Assembly: GCA_016700155.1 (NCBI GenBank)
Contig: CP065001.1
Coordinates: 1,922,001-1,986,000 of the forward strand
Direction: 5' to 3'
DNA: 64,000 nt
Source of the DNA: Ignavibacteriales bacterium
GTDB lineage: Bacteria > Bacteroidota > Ignavibacteria > Ignavibacteriales > Ignavibacteriaceae
This document shows positions 16,893 through 26,300 of the stretch, in pieces (the first letter of the stretch is position 1; the number at the start of each line of letters is the position of its first letter). The notes under the pieces were generated by a model, which searched no databases, was not told the DNA's origin, and saw nothing but the letters and a program-made list of their open reading frames with translations. Position numbers and translations under genes: made by a program.

Positions 16893-18737
16893 ATGGGAAA
16901 GACTATTTTAGATCTGACTGATGTAACAGTCCGTTTTGCGGGTGATTCCGGCGATGGAATGCAATTGACCGGTTCACAATTCACAAACACTACAGCACTT
17001 GTTGGTAATGATTTAAGCACTCTGCCTGATTATCCCGCAGAGATACGCGCTCCTGCCGGTACAACTTATGGTGTAAGCGGATTCCAGTTGAAGTTCAGCA
17101 GCAGCGATGTTCACACTCCCGGCGATTCTCCTGATGTTCTTGTTGCGATGAATCCGGCTGCGCTGAAAATTAATCTGAGTGACTTAAAACCTAATGCGAT
17201 GATAATCGTAAACATCAACGCATTCGATACAAGGAATCTTAAACTCGCTAACTACGACAGTAATCCACTTGAAGATGGATCATTACAGGGTTTTACAGTT
17301 GTTCAGGTTCCTTTGAGTCAGCAGACATCAAAAGCATTAGAAGGAATAGGATTAACAAATAAAGAAATTTCACGCTCAAAAAATTTCTTTGCACTTGGAA
17401 TGATGTACTGGTTATACAGCCGCCCTATTGAACCGACTATTGAATGGATAAAATCAAAGTTTAAAGATTCTGCTTTATTAGCAGAAGCAAATGAAAAAGC
17501 TTTAATGGCTGGCTATTACTTTGGAGAAAACACTGAACTGTTCACAACTCGTTACCAGGTTTATCCTGCAAAACTTCCTAAAGGAACTTACAGAAATGTT
17601 TCAGGTAACGAAGCGATAGCATTAGGTTTTATAACCGCATCTGTTAAATCAGGATTACCATTATTTCTCGGTTCATATCCAATCACACCGGCGTCTGATA
17701 TTCTTCATGAACTAAGCCGACATAAAAATTTTGGAGTAAGAACATTCCAGGCTGAAGATGAAATTTCAGCAATTACAGCTTGTCTCGGTGCAGCATTTTC
17801 CGGAGCGCTTGCTATTACTACAACAAGCGGTCCCGGTGTTGCACTCAAATCCGAAGCAATGGGATTAGGTGTAATGACTGAATTGCCAATTGTAATTATC
17901 GATATTCAAAGAGGCGGACCGAGTACCGGACTTCCAACAAAAACAGAACAGTCTGATCTGCTTCAGGCAATGTACGGAAGAAATGGCGAAGCTCCGGTTG
18001 TTGTGCTTGCTGCATCCACACCCGCAGATTGTTTTTATATGGCTTATGAAGCATCACGCATTGCAACCAAGTATATGGTTCCTGTAATGCTTTTGTCAGA
18101 TGGATACATCGCAAATGGTTCTGAACCATGGAAAATTCCTGAACCAGATTCCATTCCTGAAATTGAAGTTAAGTTCCAAACAACCAAGGAAGGATTTCAA
18201 CCTTATAACAGGAATGAAAATCTTGTAAGACCATGGGCTATTCCGGGAACGCCCGGATTGGAACATCGTATCGGCGGATTGGAAAAATCCAACATAACAG
18301 GTAACGTAAATTATGATCCATTGAATCATGAATTTATGGTTCAGCTTCGCGCACAAAAAGTTGATAATATAAAGCATGATATTCCGCTTCTGGAAGTTTT
18401 AGGTGATGAAGATGCAGACATAGCAATTGTTGGTTGGGGTGGAACCTGCGGAGCAATTACAGAAGCTGTAAGACGTTTACGAGTGAAGGGAAATAAAGTT
18501 GCGCAGATTCATTTTAAATATCTGAATCCTTTTCCTTCAAACACAAAAGAAGTTTTAGGCAGATTTAAGAAAATACTTTGTCCGGAATTAAATATGGGAC
18601 AGCTATCAAAAATACTGAGGAGTCAGTTTGATGTTGATTTAGTTGAGTACAATAAAATACAGGGACTTCCTTTTAAATCATCAGAGATAGAATTAAAATT
18701 TGAATCAATGACAGGAGGTAACGGTAATGGCAGATGA
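16893..18737 (+). CDS. korA: 2-oxoglutarate:ferredoxin oxidoreductase, fused gamma-alpha subunit (copy 2)
   Basis: This is a 614-residue close paralogue of the protein at 11089-12942, with the same gamma-alpha fusion. GDSGDGMQLTGSQFTNTTA is near residue 16, IRAPAGTTYGVSGFQ follows, SYPITPASDIL is in the alpha domain, and NLVRPWAIPGTPGLEHRIGG is shared almost word for word with copy 1. Differences are spread along the whole length, so this is an old duplication rather than a recent copy. The candidate promoter upstream and the preceding GAGAGA ribosome binding site support independent expression. korB overlaps the last 11 bases. The two copies may differ in substrate (for example 2-oxoglutarate versus another 2-oxoacid) or in direction of use, which the sequence does not decide. 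Confidence 0.92.
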   Translation: MGKTILDLTDVTVRFAGDSGDGMQLTGSQFTNTTALVGNDLSTLPDYPAEIRAPAGTTYGVSGFQLKFSSSDVHTPGDSPDVLVAMNPAALKINLSDLKPNAMIIVNINAFDTRNLKLANYDSNPLEDGSLQGFTVVQVPLSQQTSKALEGIGLTNKEISRSKNFFALGMMYWLYSRPIEPTIEWIKSKFKDSALLAEANEKALMAGYYFGENTELFTTRYQVYPAKLPKGTYRNVSGNEAIALGFITASVKSGLPLFLGSYPITPASDILHELSRHKNFGVRTFQAEDEISAITACLGAAFSGALAITTTSGPGVALKSEAMGLGVMTELPIVIIDIQRGGPSTGLPTKTEQSDLLQAMYGRNGEAPVVVLAASTPADCFYMAYEASRIATKYMVPVMLLSDGYIANGSEPWKIPEPDSIPEIEVKFQTTKEGFQPYNRNENLVRPWAIPGTPGLEHRIGGLEKSNITGNVNYDPLNHEFMVQLRAQKVDNIKHDIPLLEVLGDEDADIAIVGWGGTCGAITEAVRRLRVKGNKVAQIHFKYLNPFPSNTKEVLGRFKKILCPELNMGQLSKILRSQFDVDLVEYNKIQGLPFKSSEIELKFESMTGGNGNGR

Positions 18738-19773
18738 AACAATAAACACCGAAGTAAAATATTCAGCAAAAGATTTTTCATCATCACAGGATGTAAGATG
18801 GTGTCCCGGATGCGGTGATTATTCCATACTTGCGCAAATGCAAAGAGTATCACCCGACCTCGGAATTAAAAAGGAAAACTTTGTATGGATTTCCGGAATA
18901 GGCTGCTCATCAAGATTTCCTTATTACATGGACACATACGGATTTCATGGAATTCATGGACGCGCTCCCGCAATTGCAACAGGCGTAAAAGTTAACAGAC
19001 CTGATCTGTCAGTTTGGGTTGCTACCGGTGATGGTGACTTACTAAGTATCGGCGGAAATCATTTTATTCATGCCTGCAGGAGAAATGTTGGAATAAAGAT
19101 CATGTTATTCAACAACAGGATTTACGGATTAACAAAAGGTCAATACTCACCAACATCAGAAAAAGGAAAGAAGACAAAGAGCACACCATTCGGCAGTGTT
19201 GATTTTCCGTTCAATCCTGTTTCATTAGCAATTGGAGCTGGTGCAACACTTATCGCAAGAACTTTTGACCGCGATCCGAAACACATGCAGGCAATGATGA
19301 AGCGTGCTGCAGATCATAACGGAACTGCTTTCATAGAAATATTTCAGAACTGTAATATCTTCAACGATGGTGCATTTGAACTTTATACTGAAAAAGAAAG
19401 CCGCCCTGAAAATGTAGTTGTGCTTGAACATGATAAACCACTTCTGTTTGGAAAGAATAATGAATTCGGAATAAAGCTTGAAGGATTTACTCCAACGGTC
19501 ATCAACATAACTGAGAACGGTAATTCAGTTAATGATGTATGGGTGCACAATGAATTTGAGAAAACAAATTCACGCGCAAACATTCTTTCACAGTTTACAG
19601 AAATGGAAGGATTGCCTGTTCCGATTGGAGTTTTCAGACAGGAAACTAAAACTACTTATGAAGAAGATTTCCAAAACCAGATAAATGGTGTTAAGAAGAG
19701 CAGAGGAGAAGGTGATTTGAGGAAACTGCTTTTCACCGGCAATGTCTGGGAAGTTAATGGCAATGGTTCATAG
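18727..19773 (+). CDS. korB: 2-oxoglutarate:ferredoxin oxidoreductase, beta subunit (copy 2)
   Basis: This 348-residue paralogue of the protein at 12932-13978 has the same motifs: WCPGCGDYSILAQ for the 4Fe-4S cluster, GIGCSSRFPYYM, and thiamine diphosphate motif GDGDLLSIGGNHFIHACRRN followed by FNNRIYGLTKGQYSPTSEKGK. The start ATG has a strong AGGAGGT ribosome binding site inside the end of korA, and the 11-base overlap is the same as in copy 1. No clear terminator follows in the 176 bases before nrnA. Confidence 0.93.
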   Translation: MADETINTEVKYSAKDFSSSQDVRWCPGCGDYSILAQMQRVSPDLGIKKENFVWISGIGCSSRFPYYMDTYGFHGIHGRAPAIATGVKVNRPDLSVWVATGDGDLLSIGGNHFIHACRRNVGIKIMLFNNRIYGLTKGQYSPTSEKGKKTKSTPFGSVDFPFNPVSLAIGAGATLIARTFDRDPKHMQAMMKRAADHNGTAFIEIFQNCNIFNDGAFELYTEKESRPENVVVLEHDKPLLFGKNNEFGIKLEGFTPTVINITENGNSVNDVWVHNEFEKTNSRANILSQFTEMEGLPVPIGVFRQETKTTYEEDFQNQINGVKKSRGEGDLRKLLFTGNVWEVNGNGS

Positions 19774-19949
19774 ACCCGTTCAACTCATTGCAGTGACAAC
19801 TAAATTTCATATTTTGCAATTCAAATTAGTGATTGTGCAGAAAATTGATTCTCGTCATATTGTATAGAAATGCAATCAAAGTGTGACGGAAATTAAAAAC
19901 ATCTGAAAGACGATCTGCATAATTCAATTCGATTAATTCTGAAATCTCA

Positions 19950-20939
19950 ATGCCAAACTTTAACAAGTTAAAAGAAATATTAGAGAGTCATAATTCGTTT
20001 CTGCTTACGACTCACGTTAATCCCGATGCCGATGCAATAGGTTCCGAGATTGCTTTGTATGAAATTCTGAAAAAGTTAGGGAAAGAAGTTTTTATTGTTA
20101 ATCACAGTGAAACACCGTACAACCTTAAGTTTCTTGACAAAGAAAATGTAATAGAAAAGTACGATGATGAAAAGCATGAACATCTTTTCCATGAAGTTGA
20201 AGTACTGATTGGGCTGGATTTTAACCGGGCGGAAAGAATGGTAAGTGTAGCAAATCATTTTCGTGCATCGATAAAAATTAAAGTCTGCATTGATCATCAC
20301 CAGGATCCCGAAGATTTTGTTGATCATCTTTTTGTTAACTCTGATTATTCAGCCACCGGACAGATTATTTATGATCTTATAAAAAAGACCAGCATTGTTA
20401 AAATGAATTATGACATTGCATACCCAATTTATGCGGCCATAATGACAGACACCGGTTCATTTCGTTTTGAAAGAACAACACCGGAAATTCATCTTATTGC
20501 TTCCGAACTTTTAACTCTCGGTGTTAATCCGGGTGAAGTGTTTGATAATATATATGATCAAAGTCACTTCGGAAAAATAAAACTTCTTGGTAAAGCTTTG
20601 AATTCATTAACACTTTTCGGGAAAGAGAATAAAATTGGTTATATGGCTTTGACACGCGAGATGATTAATGAGACAGGTGCACTTGAGTCAGACACGGACG
20701 GGTTTGTTAATTTTTCGTTATCAGTTGATAGTGTTGTACTTGGAATGTTATTCATCGAACTTAAAGAGGGATTTAAAGTCAGTTTCAGATCAAAGGGCAC
20801 AATTCCGGTAAACAAGTTAGCAGGTGAATTCGGTGGCGGCGGTCATATTAATGCGGCGGGCGCAAGATTTTTTAATAAAAACCTTTCTGATCTTCAACCA
20901 ATTATTTTAGCGAAGGCTGAAGAATATCTTAATAAATAA
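19950..20939 (+). CDS. nrnA: DHH-family phosphoesterase, NrnA-like (oligoribonuclease / pAp phosphatase)
   Basis: The 329-residue product has the DHH domain with NPDADAIGS at residues 24-32, GLDFNRAERM, DHHQDPEDF (the DHH motif) and MTDTGSFRFERT, and the C-terminal DHHA1 domain with GGGGHINAAGA. These are the metal- and RNA-binding motifs of NrnA-type enzymes. Such enzymes degrade 2-5-nucleotide RNA fragments and, in many lineages, hydrolyse 3'-phosphoadenosine 5'-phosphate. It is cytoplasmic. pepA follows after 12 bases with a GAGGGAG ribosome binding site, so the two are probably cotranscribed. Confidence 0.93.
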   Translation: MPNFNKLKEILESHNSFLLTTHVNPDADAIGSEIALYEILKKLGKEVFIVNHSETPYNLKFLDKENVIEKYDDEKHEHLFHEVEVLIGLDFNRAERMVSVANHFRASIKIKVCIDHHQDPEDFVDHLFVNSDYSATGQIIYDLIKKTSIVKMNYDIAYPIYAAIMTDTGSFRFERTTPEIHLIASELLTLGVNPGEVFDNIYDQSHFGKIKLLGKALNSLTLFGKENKIGYMALTREMINETGALESDTDGFVNFSLSVDSVVLGMLFIELKEGFKVSFRSKGTIPVNKLAGEFGGGGHINAAGARFFNKNLSDLQPIILAKAEEYLNK

Positions 20940-20951
20940 TCCGAGGGAGTA

Positions 20952-22469
20952 ATGTTCAAACTCAAACTTTTAGCAGGGGACAAAAAAGTTATTTACAAAC
21001 CACTTTCACTTAGCATCAGATTTCTAATCGATGAAAAAAAATTAAAAGAAAGTTTTGCCCAGGTAGAAAAAATATTAATCCTCAGAATATCTGAAATTCA
21101 AAAAAAGAATTTTCTGAGAGAAGGTACCAGCGAAATAAGGGCTTACAAAAAAGACGGCAGACCTGATGAAGTCCTTCTTCATAAAATTAAAGTTGATGAT
21201 AAGTTTAGTGCCGATTATTTCCGTAATTATTTTGCAGGACTTATTCCGTCACTTGAAAAGGAAGAGTTAAAATTTCTTCACATCTTCATTCCAAAGTATG
21301 ATGTATTTAAAAATTATTTTGAAACAGAAGAATATTTTTATCAGTCTGTTATTGAAGGAATATTCTTTGGTAATTATACTTTTGACAAATATTTATCCGA
21401 TAAAAAATCGCTTAAAGATCTTACTGTTCATATCTACGCTGATGATGCAAAAAAACTTAAATCAGCATTAAGTACTTCTGCAAATTTAATGAAAGCGGTT
21501 TCAATTACACGTGATCTTCAGAACGAACCGGCAAATGTTATAACACCACAGAGCCTTGCTGCTCAAGTACAAAAACTTTTCTCAGGCAGCAGTGTGAAAG
21601 TAAATGTGTTTGATGAAAAAGAAATCGCCAAAAGAAAAATGGGAGGATTACTTGCAGTTGGTTCAGGCAGTGCTAATCCGCCGAGATTTATTGTTATGCG
21701 CTACAACGGAATAACTGCCGGCGGAAAAAATAAAACCCGGAACATAGCTGTTGTTGGTAAAGGCGTTACATTCGATTCAGGTGGCATATCAATTAAACCC
21801 GCTAATAATATGGGTGAAATGAAGGCTGATATGTCCGGCGCTGCTGTAACGATCGGAATACTTTTAGCCGCTTCAAAAGCAAAGTTACCTGTTAATTTAA
21901 CAGGAATAATTCCCGCAGCGGAAAATATGTTGTCGGGAAATTCAATGCGACCGGGTGATATTGTTAAAACATCTTCCGGTAAAACAATAGAAGTTGATAA
22001 CACTGATGCTGAAGGAAGAATGATTTTATCTGATGCACTTCATTTTGCATCAAAGGAAAAACCCGATGTAATAATTGATCTTGCAACATTAACAGGGGCT
22101 TGTGTAGTTGCGCTTGGAGAATTTGTTGCCGGTGTGTTTACAAAAAATGATAAACTCGCTGATGATCTTTATAAAGCAGGTATGAAAACTTATGACCGTG
22201 TATGGCGATTACCTCTCTGGGATGATTACAACTCATTAAACAAAAGTGATGTTGCAGATGTAAAAAATGATGGCGGAAGGTGGGGAGGCGCTATAAGTGC
22301 AGCAAAGTTCTTAGAGAATTTTGTCGATAAGAAATTAGTCTGGGCGCATCTTGACATTGCAGGACCTGCATTTCCAAACAGCATAAATAATTATTCAAAA
22401 AAACTTATGACGGGTTTTGGTGTCCGGTTATTGTTTGAGTATTTAAGTTCTGTAAGTTCGAAAAAGTAA
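20952..22469 (+). CDS. pepA: leucyl aminopeptidase (M17 family)
   Basis: The enzyme removes N-terminal residues from peptides using two divalent metal ions. The 505-residue product has the N-terminal regulatory domain and the C-terminal catalytic domain. The latter has VGKGVTFDSGGISIKPANNM (catalytic Lys and metal ligands), MKADMSGAA, and the M17 signature NTDAEGR at 350-356. Length is typical for the family. It forms a short plus-strand unit with nrnA, ends convergently with lolD, and is followed by two hairpins. Confidence 0.94.
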   Translation: MFKLKLLAGDKKVIYKPLSLSIRFLIDEKKLKESFAQVEKILILRISEIQKKNFLREGTSEIRAYKKDGRPDEVLLHKIKVDDKFSADYFRNYFAGLIPSLEKEELKFLHIFIPKYDVFKNYFETEEYFYQSVIEGIFFGNYTFDKYLSDKKSLKDLTVHIYADDAKKLKSALSTSANLMKAVSITRDLQNEPANVITPQSLAAQVQKLFSGSSVKVNVFDEKEIAKRKMGGLLAVGSGSANPPRFIVMRYNGITAGGKNKTRNIAVVGKGVTFDSGGISIKPANNMGEMKADMSGAAVTIGILLAASKAKLPVNLTGIIPAAENMLSGNSMRPGDIVKTSSGKTIEVDNTDAEGRMILSDALHFASKEKPDVIIDLATLTGACVVALGEFVAGVFTKNDKLADDLYKAGMKTYDRVWRLPLWDDYNSLNKSDVADVKNDGGRWGGAISAAKFLENFVDKKLVWAHLDIAGPAFPNSINNYSKKLMTGFGVRLLFEYLSSVSSKK

Positions 22470-22498
22470 AAAAACTTTATTCAGTTTTTTTCATTTTC

Positions 22499-22520
22499 TG
22501 TGCGGGATTTATCCCGCACA
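22499..22520. repeat. perfect inverted repeat in the pepA-lolD convergent spacer
   Basis: TGTGCGGGAT and ATCCCGCACA are perfect arms around TT. The stem is strong, but no T-run follows it on either strand, so it is recorded as a hairpin rather than as a terminator. Confidence 0.6.
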
Positions 22521-22542
22521 ATATCATATAAGACAAAATGCG

Positions 22543-22566
22543 AACCGATTCATCGGTTTTATTTAT
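22543..22566 (+). terminator. probable terminator after pepA
   Basis: AACCGAT (22543-22549), TC and ATCGGTT (22552-22558) form a 7-base-pair stem followed by TTATTTATT. It slightly overlaps the 3' end of lolD on the other strand. Confidence 0.55.
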
Positions 22567-23242
22567 TGGCAAGCTTTCCATCTTTCATTTCAAAAACTTT
22601 ATCAGCCAGATTTACTAATGATGAATTGTGAGTAACTATCACAAATGTCTTTGAAAACATATCTCGTAAGTCCAAAAATATTTGATGTACAGCTTCGCTG
22701 TTTGCAGAATCTAAATTTCCTGTTGGTTCATCAGCGAAAATTATTGATGGATCGTTTGCAAGTGCTCTGGCAACTGCAATTCTCTGTTGTTCACCGCCGG
22801 ATAATTCAGCGGGTTTATGGTTGAATCGTTCTGATAATCCGACTGAGTTTAATAATTCTTTAGCATGTTCGGAAGCTTTGTTTAAGGATTTGCCATTTAT
22901 CATTTGCGGAATTGCAACATTTTCGATTGCAGTAAACTCCGGTAGTAAGTGATGAAATTGAAAAACAAAACCAACATGTGAGTTCCTGAATTTAGCGAGT
23001 TTATCATCGGAAAGTTCAAAAATATTCTTATCATCATAAACTACAGAGCCGCTGTCAGGTCTGTCCAATCCGCCTAAAAGGTGAAGCAATGTACTTTTCC
23101 CTGCACCGGACGCACCAACTATCACTGAGATTTTTTTCCTTTCAACTTCAAGTGAAATTGATTTTAAAACTTCAAGTGAAAGTTTTTTATTTGTCTTGTA
23201 ACTCTTAACTAATTTTTCAGCTTTTAATAAAATATCATTCAT
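22559..23242 (-). CDS. lolD: LolD-type ABC transporter ATP-binding protein
   Basis: The 227-residue ATPase has Walker A GASGAGKST at residues 43-51, signature LSGGEQQRIAVARAL, Walker B IIFADEPTGNLD and the H-loop VTHNSS. It belongs to the MacB/LolD/FtsE subfamily, as shown by the short length and the GGLDRPDSGSV segment. With the two FtsX-type permeases just upstream it forms a LolCDE-like complex, which in Gram-negatives releases outer-membrane lipoproteins from the inner membrane. Several lipoproteins in this window would be substrates. It is the last gene of a three-gene minus-strand operon, 12 bases after the permease gene. Confidence 0.9.
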   Translation of the reverse strand: MNDILLKAEKLVKSYKTNKKLSLEVLKSISLEVERKKISVIVGASGAGKSTLLHLLGGLDRPDSGSVVYDDKNIFELSDDKLAKFRNSHVGFVFQFHHLLPEFTAIENVAIPQMINGKSLNKASEHAKELLNSVGLSERFNHKPAELSGGEQQRIAVARALANDPSIIFADEPTGNLDSANSEAVHQIFLDLRDMFSKTFVIVTHNSSLVNLADKVFEMKDGKLANK

Positions 23243-23254
23243 ATAGATTTAATT

Positions 23255-24484
23255 TTATTCCCACTTGATTGATTCGATCATATTTAATTTTGCTGCACGT
23301 TTTGCCGGATAAAGTGAAGCAAAAAAAGATAATAACATTGCTGCGCCGGTAACAAAAAAGAAATCCGCAAATCTTAATTCAACAGGTAGTGAATCGATCT
23401 TGTATTGTGTCGGATCGAGAGGGTAGATGTTATAATTTATTTGAAGGAACAGAACGAAGTATCCAATAACAACTCCAGCAAGTGTACCGAGAATGCCAAC
23501 GAGAATTCCTTCATACATAAATATTTTTATGATAGATTTTTCATTTACTCCCATTGATCGAAGAATTCCGATGTCTCGTTTCTTTTCGATTACCGACATT
23601 GAAAGTGAACCGAGTATATTAAAAGTCGCCACAGCTATTATCAGTGAAAGAATTATGTAAGCAGCCCATCGTTCAATCTGCATAACTGAATACAGATCTT
23701 TATGAAGATCGTACCAGGTGCTGATCAAATACTTATCCGGAGTGAATTGATTTTGCAACTCTTTTTTTACTTCAGATGATTTTTCAAGATTACTTAGTCT
23801 CAACTCATAACCCTGAATATTATTTTTATAGCCTAACAATCTTTGTCCTGATTTTAATGAACAATAAACATTCGTCAGATCATAATCATTATTGTTTGAA
23901 TTAAATATTCCACGGATCACAAACCTGTGCATCTGCGGCATAGAGAATTGTATAATTGACTTTTCAATTCCGACCGGTGAAACAAAAGTTAGAGTATCAC
24001 CGACAAGTGCCTGCAGTTTATCAGCAAGCCGGATTCCGATAACAATTCCATCTGTGCCTTCATCAGTTTCCAGAACATAATCTCCGAAGATTATACTTTT
24101 TTCAATTCCATAAATTGATTTGCTCGCGGATTCTTCAATTCCTTTAAGCGTGACAATCTGAGTTAGTCCAGCCCTGTAAACAAGCACTTTCCCGTTTACG
24201 AATGGAGTGAAACCAGTGATATCAGAATTGTCTTCAAATAAATTTTCAGTACTGTTTTTTATGGATGAATCAGACGTTAGTGTTTCAATTCTTATATGCG
24301 GATCGAAATTAATGAGGAATGATTGAACGAGACTTCCAAAGCCATTGAATACACTAAGAACAACAATGAGCGCTGCAACACCAATTGTTATTCCTGCAAC
24401 AGAAAGCATAGAGATTATTGTAATAAAATTAATTTTATGTTTTGAAACTAAGTACCGCTTTGCTATGAATGATTCAAGGTTCAT
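23255..24484 (-). CDS. LolC/LolE-type permease (second permease of the Lol operon)
   Basis: The 409-residue permease has an N-terminal transmembrane helix (near residue 30, IAGITIGVAALIVVLSVFNGF), a large periplasmic MacB-like domain (about 50-260), and three further membrane helices (about 270-400), the MacB_PCD/FtsX layout. The LolC/E hook motifs are conserved (RRSMGVNEKSI-like ILRSMGVNEKSIIKIFMYEG). The start is the ATG at 24484, whose A overlaps the TGA of the preceding permease (TGATG). A TTG three bases upstream is less likely. Together with the next permease it suggests a heterodimeric LolC-LolE pair rather than the LolF homodimer found in some bacteria. Confidence 0.87.
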   Translation of the reverse strand: MNLESFIAKRYLVSKHKINFITIISMLSVAGITIGVAALIVVLSVFNGFGSLVQSFLINFDPHIRIETLTSDSSIKNSTENLFEDNSDITGFTPFVNGKVLVYRAGLTQIVTLKGIEESASKSIYGIEKSIIFGDYVLETDEGTDGIVIGIRLADKLQALVGDTLTFVSPVGIEKSIIQFSMPQMHRFVIRGIFNSNNNDYDLTNVYCSLKSGQRLLGYKNNIQGYELRLSNLEKSSEVKKELQNQFTPDKYLISTWYDLHKDLYSVMQIERWAAYIILSLIIAVATFNILGSLSMSVIEKKRDIGILRSMGVNEKSIIKIFMYEGILVGILGTLAGVVIGYFVLFLQINYNIYPLDPTQYKIDSLPVELRFADFFFVTGAAMLLSFFASLYPAKRAAKLNMIESIKWE

Positions 24485-25701
24485 CAACTAAACCTAATTG
24501 AGTTTACAGGTTGGATTTTAGTTGCAACATAACTTGGAAGAATGCAAGCCGCTAAAGATAGGGCAAGTGTAATTCCTGAAACGAGAAGAAAAATATCAGG
24601 AGATAAATAAATCGGTACCGAAGACATAAAATAAACTGATGATGGAATTGTAATGATATTGTATTTCAACTGAAGGGAAAGAAAAACGTAGGAAAGAATA
24701 TTTCCAGCTATGATTCCAATTGATGCAAGAAATAAACCCTGCAGTAAAAAGACTGAAATAATTTGTTTCTTAGTCGAGCCCATTGATTTCAGAACTCCGA
24801 CAGCACTGGTTTTTTCAAGGACTATCATTAGCAGTGTTCCGATTATATTAAATACAGCGACAAGCGTTATCAACCCGAGTATAATTGGTATTGGTTCTTT
24901 CTGAAGATCAATCCAAGTAAAAATGTTTCTATGTATCTGAAAAATCGATCTGACTGAATGCGGGTATCTTAAATCATTAGCGAGATAAGAAGTCAGGCTG
25001 TCTATTTTAGTAACATCATTAACTTTGATATCATAGCCATTTACATTGTCTCCAAGATTAAATAAATCCTGCGCAGAAGACAGGTTTACATAAGCGTACA
25101 AATCATCGTATTCAGCCATTCCGCTTTCAAATATTGATGCAACCTTATAACGTTTTATGTTTGGAAGATTTTCTGCTGAAGGAAGTTCATCATTTTTTAA
25201 AGCAAAAATATTTACATAATCACCGGGGGAAATTAAAAGTTTAGTTGCCAGTCTTTTTCCGATGATGATTGATGAATCATTAAGTGAATTCAGGTCTTTT
25301 TCGCCTTCAACAACATTTAACTTTGATGAACTTGTATTTTGAAACTCGATTCCTTTAATATTAACACCGTCTTTAGTATGCTTACTTCCGACTATTGCAA
25401 GCTTTAATACATAAGGAATGACTTCTTCGGAATAAGGTTCTATCTTTTCCTTTAAAACATTTCTCATTTTTTTATAGTCAGGGAGGATATTACTATACGA
25501 AGAGATTTTTATGTGTGATTCAAAATCAGTTATTTTTTTTGTTATGGTTTGTTCAAATCCATTTAGAATACTTAACGCGATTATTAAAGCGGCAACACCT
25601 AAGGTAATTCCAAAGACTGAAATAGTAGAAATGAGTGAAATGAAACGTGATTCACGACCTGACGAAATATATTTTTTTGCTACAAATAAGGGTAATGACA
25701 T
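24484..25701 (-). CDS. LolC/LolE-type permease (first permease of the Lol operon)
   Basis: The 405-residue permease has the same architecture as its neighbour: one N-terminal helix (GITLGVAALIIALSILNGFE), a periplasmic domain, then three C-terminal helices with VGVLKSMGSTKKQIISVFLLQG. The two are clearly related but divergent. It is the promoter-proximal gene of the operon permease-permease-ATPase and overlaps the next gene by one base (TGATG). Starting in the 169-base spacer before the tRNA cluster, it is divergent from the tRNAs. Confidence 0.87.
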   Translation of the reverse strand: MSLPLFVAKKYISSGRESRFISLISTISVFGITLGVAALIIALSILNGFEQTITKKITDFESHIKISSYSNILPDYKKMRNVLKEKIEPYSEEVIPYVLKLAIVGSKHTKDGVNIKGIEFQNTSSSKLNVVEGEKDLNSLNDSSIIIGKRLATKLLISPGDYVNIFALKNDELPSAENLPNIKRYKVASIFESGMAEYDDLYAYVNLSSAQDLFNLGDNVNGYDIKVNDVTKIDSLTSYLANDLRYPHSVRSIFQIHRNIFTWIDLQKEPIPIILGLITLVAVFNIIGTLLMIVLEKTSAVGVLKSMGSTKKQIISVFLLQGLFLASIGIIAGNILSYVFLSLQLKYNIITIPSSVYFMSSVPIYLSPDIFLLVSGITLALSLAACILPSYVATKIQPVNSIRFS

Positions 25702-25788
25702 TTTATGTAAAACCTTTGCAACCTATCATCTCTAATCAAAAGTAAGATAAAATTCATGAACAACTTATTAAAAATAAACGATAAATAA

Positions 25789-25819
25789 TTGTTTTTTAGA
25801 ACAACAACCTATATATTTA
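25789..25819 (+). promoter_or_regulatory. candidate promoter of the tRNA cluster
   Basis: TTG (25789-25791), 20 bases of spacer and TATATTTA (25812-25819) fit the Bacteroidota -33 TTTG / -7 TAnnTTTG pattern with one mismatch, about 50 bases before the first tRNA. Confidence 0.35.
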
Positions 25820-25870
25820 CGGCTCGATTTACAGCAATTATGACTGTAAGCAGAAGTTTTTTTAAGATTT

Positions 25871-25946
25871 CGGGGCGTAGCGTAGCCCGGTTCATCGCGC
25901 CTGCTTTGGGAGCAGGAGGTCGCAGGTTCGAATCCTGCCGCCCCGA
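25871..25946 (+). tRNA. tRNA-Pro (anticodon TGG)
   Basis: The acceptor stem CGGGGCG pairs with CGCCCCG, the anticodon loop is TTTGGGA within stem CCTGC/GCAGG, and the T arm is GCAGG-TTCGAAT-CCTGC. Discriminator A is at 25946. The 3' CCA is not encoded (CTA follows), so it must be added enzymatically. Confidence 0.96.
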
Positions 25947-25993
25947 CTACAAGTTCTTTTTTTACTGAAACAAAAGCCCAATTTGCACTAACC

Positions 25994-26067
25994 GCGCCCG
26001 TAGCTCAATCGGATAGAGCAACAGCCTTCTAAGCTGTAGGTTAGTGGTTCGATTCCACTCGGGCGTA
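25994..26067 (+). tRNA. tRNA-Arg (anticodon TCT)
   Basis: Acceptor GCGCCCG pairs with CGGGCGT (one G-U pair). The anticodon stem ACAGC/GCTGT holds loop CTTCTAA, and the T arm is AGTGG-TTCGATT-CCACT. Discriminator A is at 26067. CCA is not encoded. It should read the AGA and AGG codons that this AT-rich genome favours. Confidence 0.96.
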
Positions 26068-26148
26068 CTTTAAATTTCAAATTTCAAGTGACAAATAACA
26101 ATTTTTAAAATGCTGATCGGAATTTGAATCCTGGAATTTGAGATATAT

Positions 26149-26226
26149 GGTGAGCATAGCTCAGTTGGTTAGAGCACCAGGTTGTGGCCCTGGGGGTCGT
26201 GGGTTCAAGTCCCATTGCTCACCCCA
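26149..26226 (+). tRNA. tRNA-His (anticodon GTG), CCA encoded
   Basis: G-1 is at 26149. The acceptor GTGAGCA (26150-26156) pairs with TGCTCAC (26216-26222), and discriminator C73 at 26223 can pair with G-1, the identity pair for His. The anticodon loop is TTGTGGC and the T arm GTGGG-TTCAAGT-CCCAT. CCA is encoded at 26224-26226. Confidence 0.95.
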
Positions 26227-26300
26227 TTAAAATCACAAAGAATAAATACCAATTCACAACCTATGGAATTTGTTTTTTGAAAATTGTTTTTTCTTATACT

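Noticed and set aside
22499..22520. Hairpin as rho-independent terminator of pepA
   Set aside because: No T-run follows on either strand; the nearby hairpin 22543-22558 with a T-rich tail is the better terminator.
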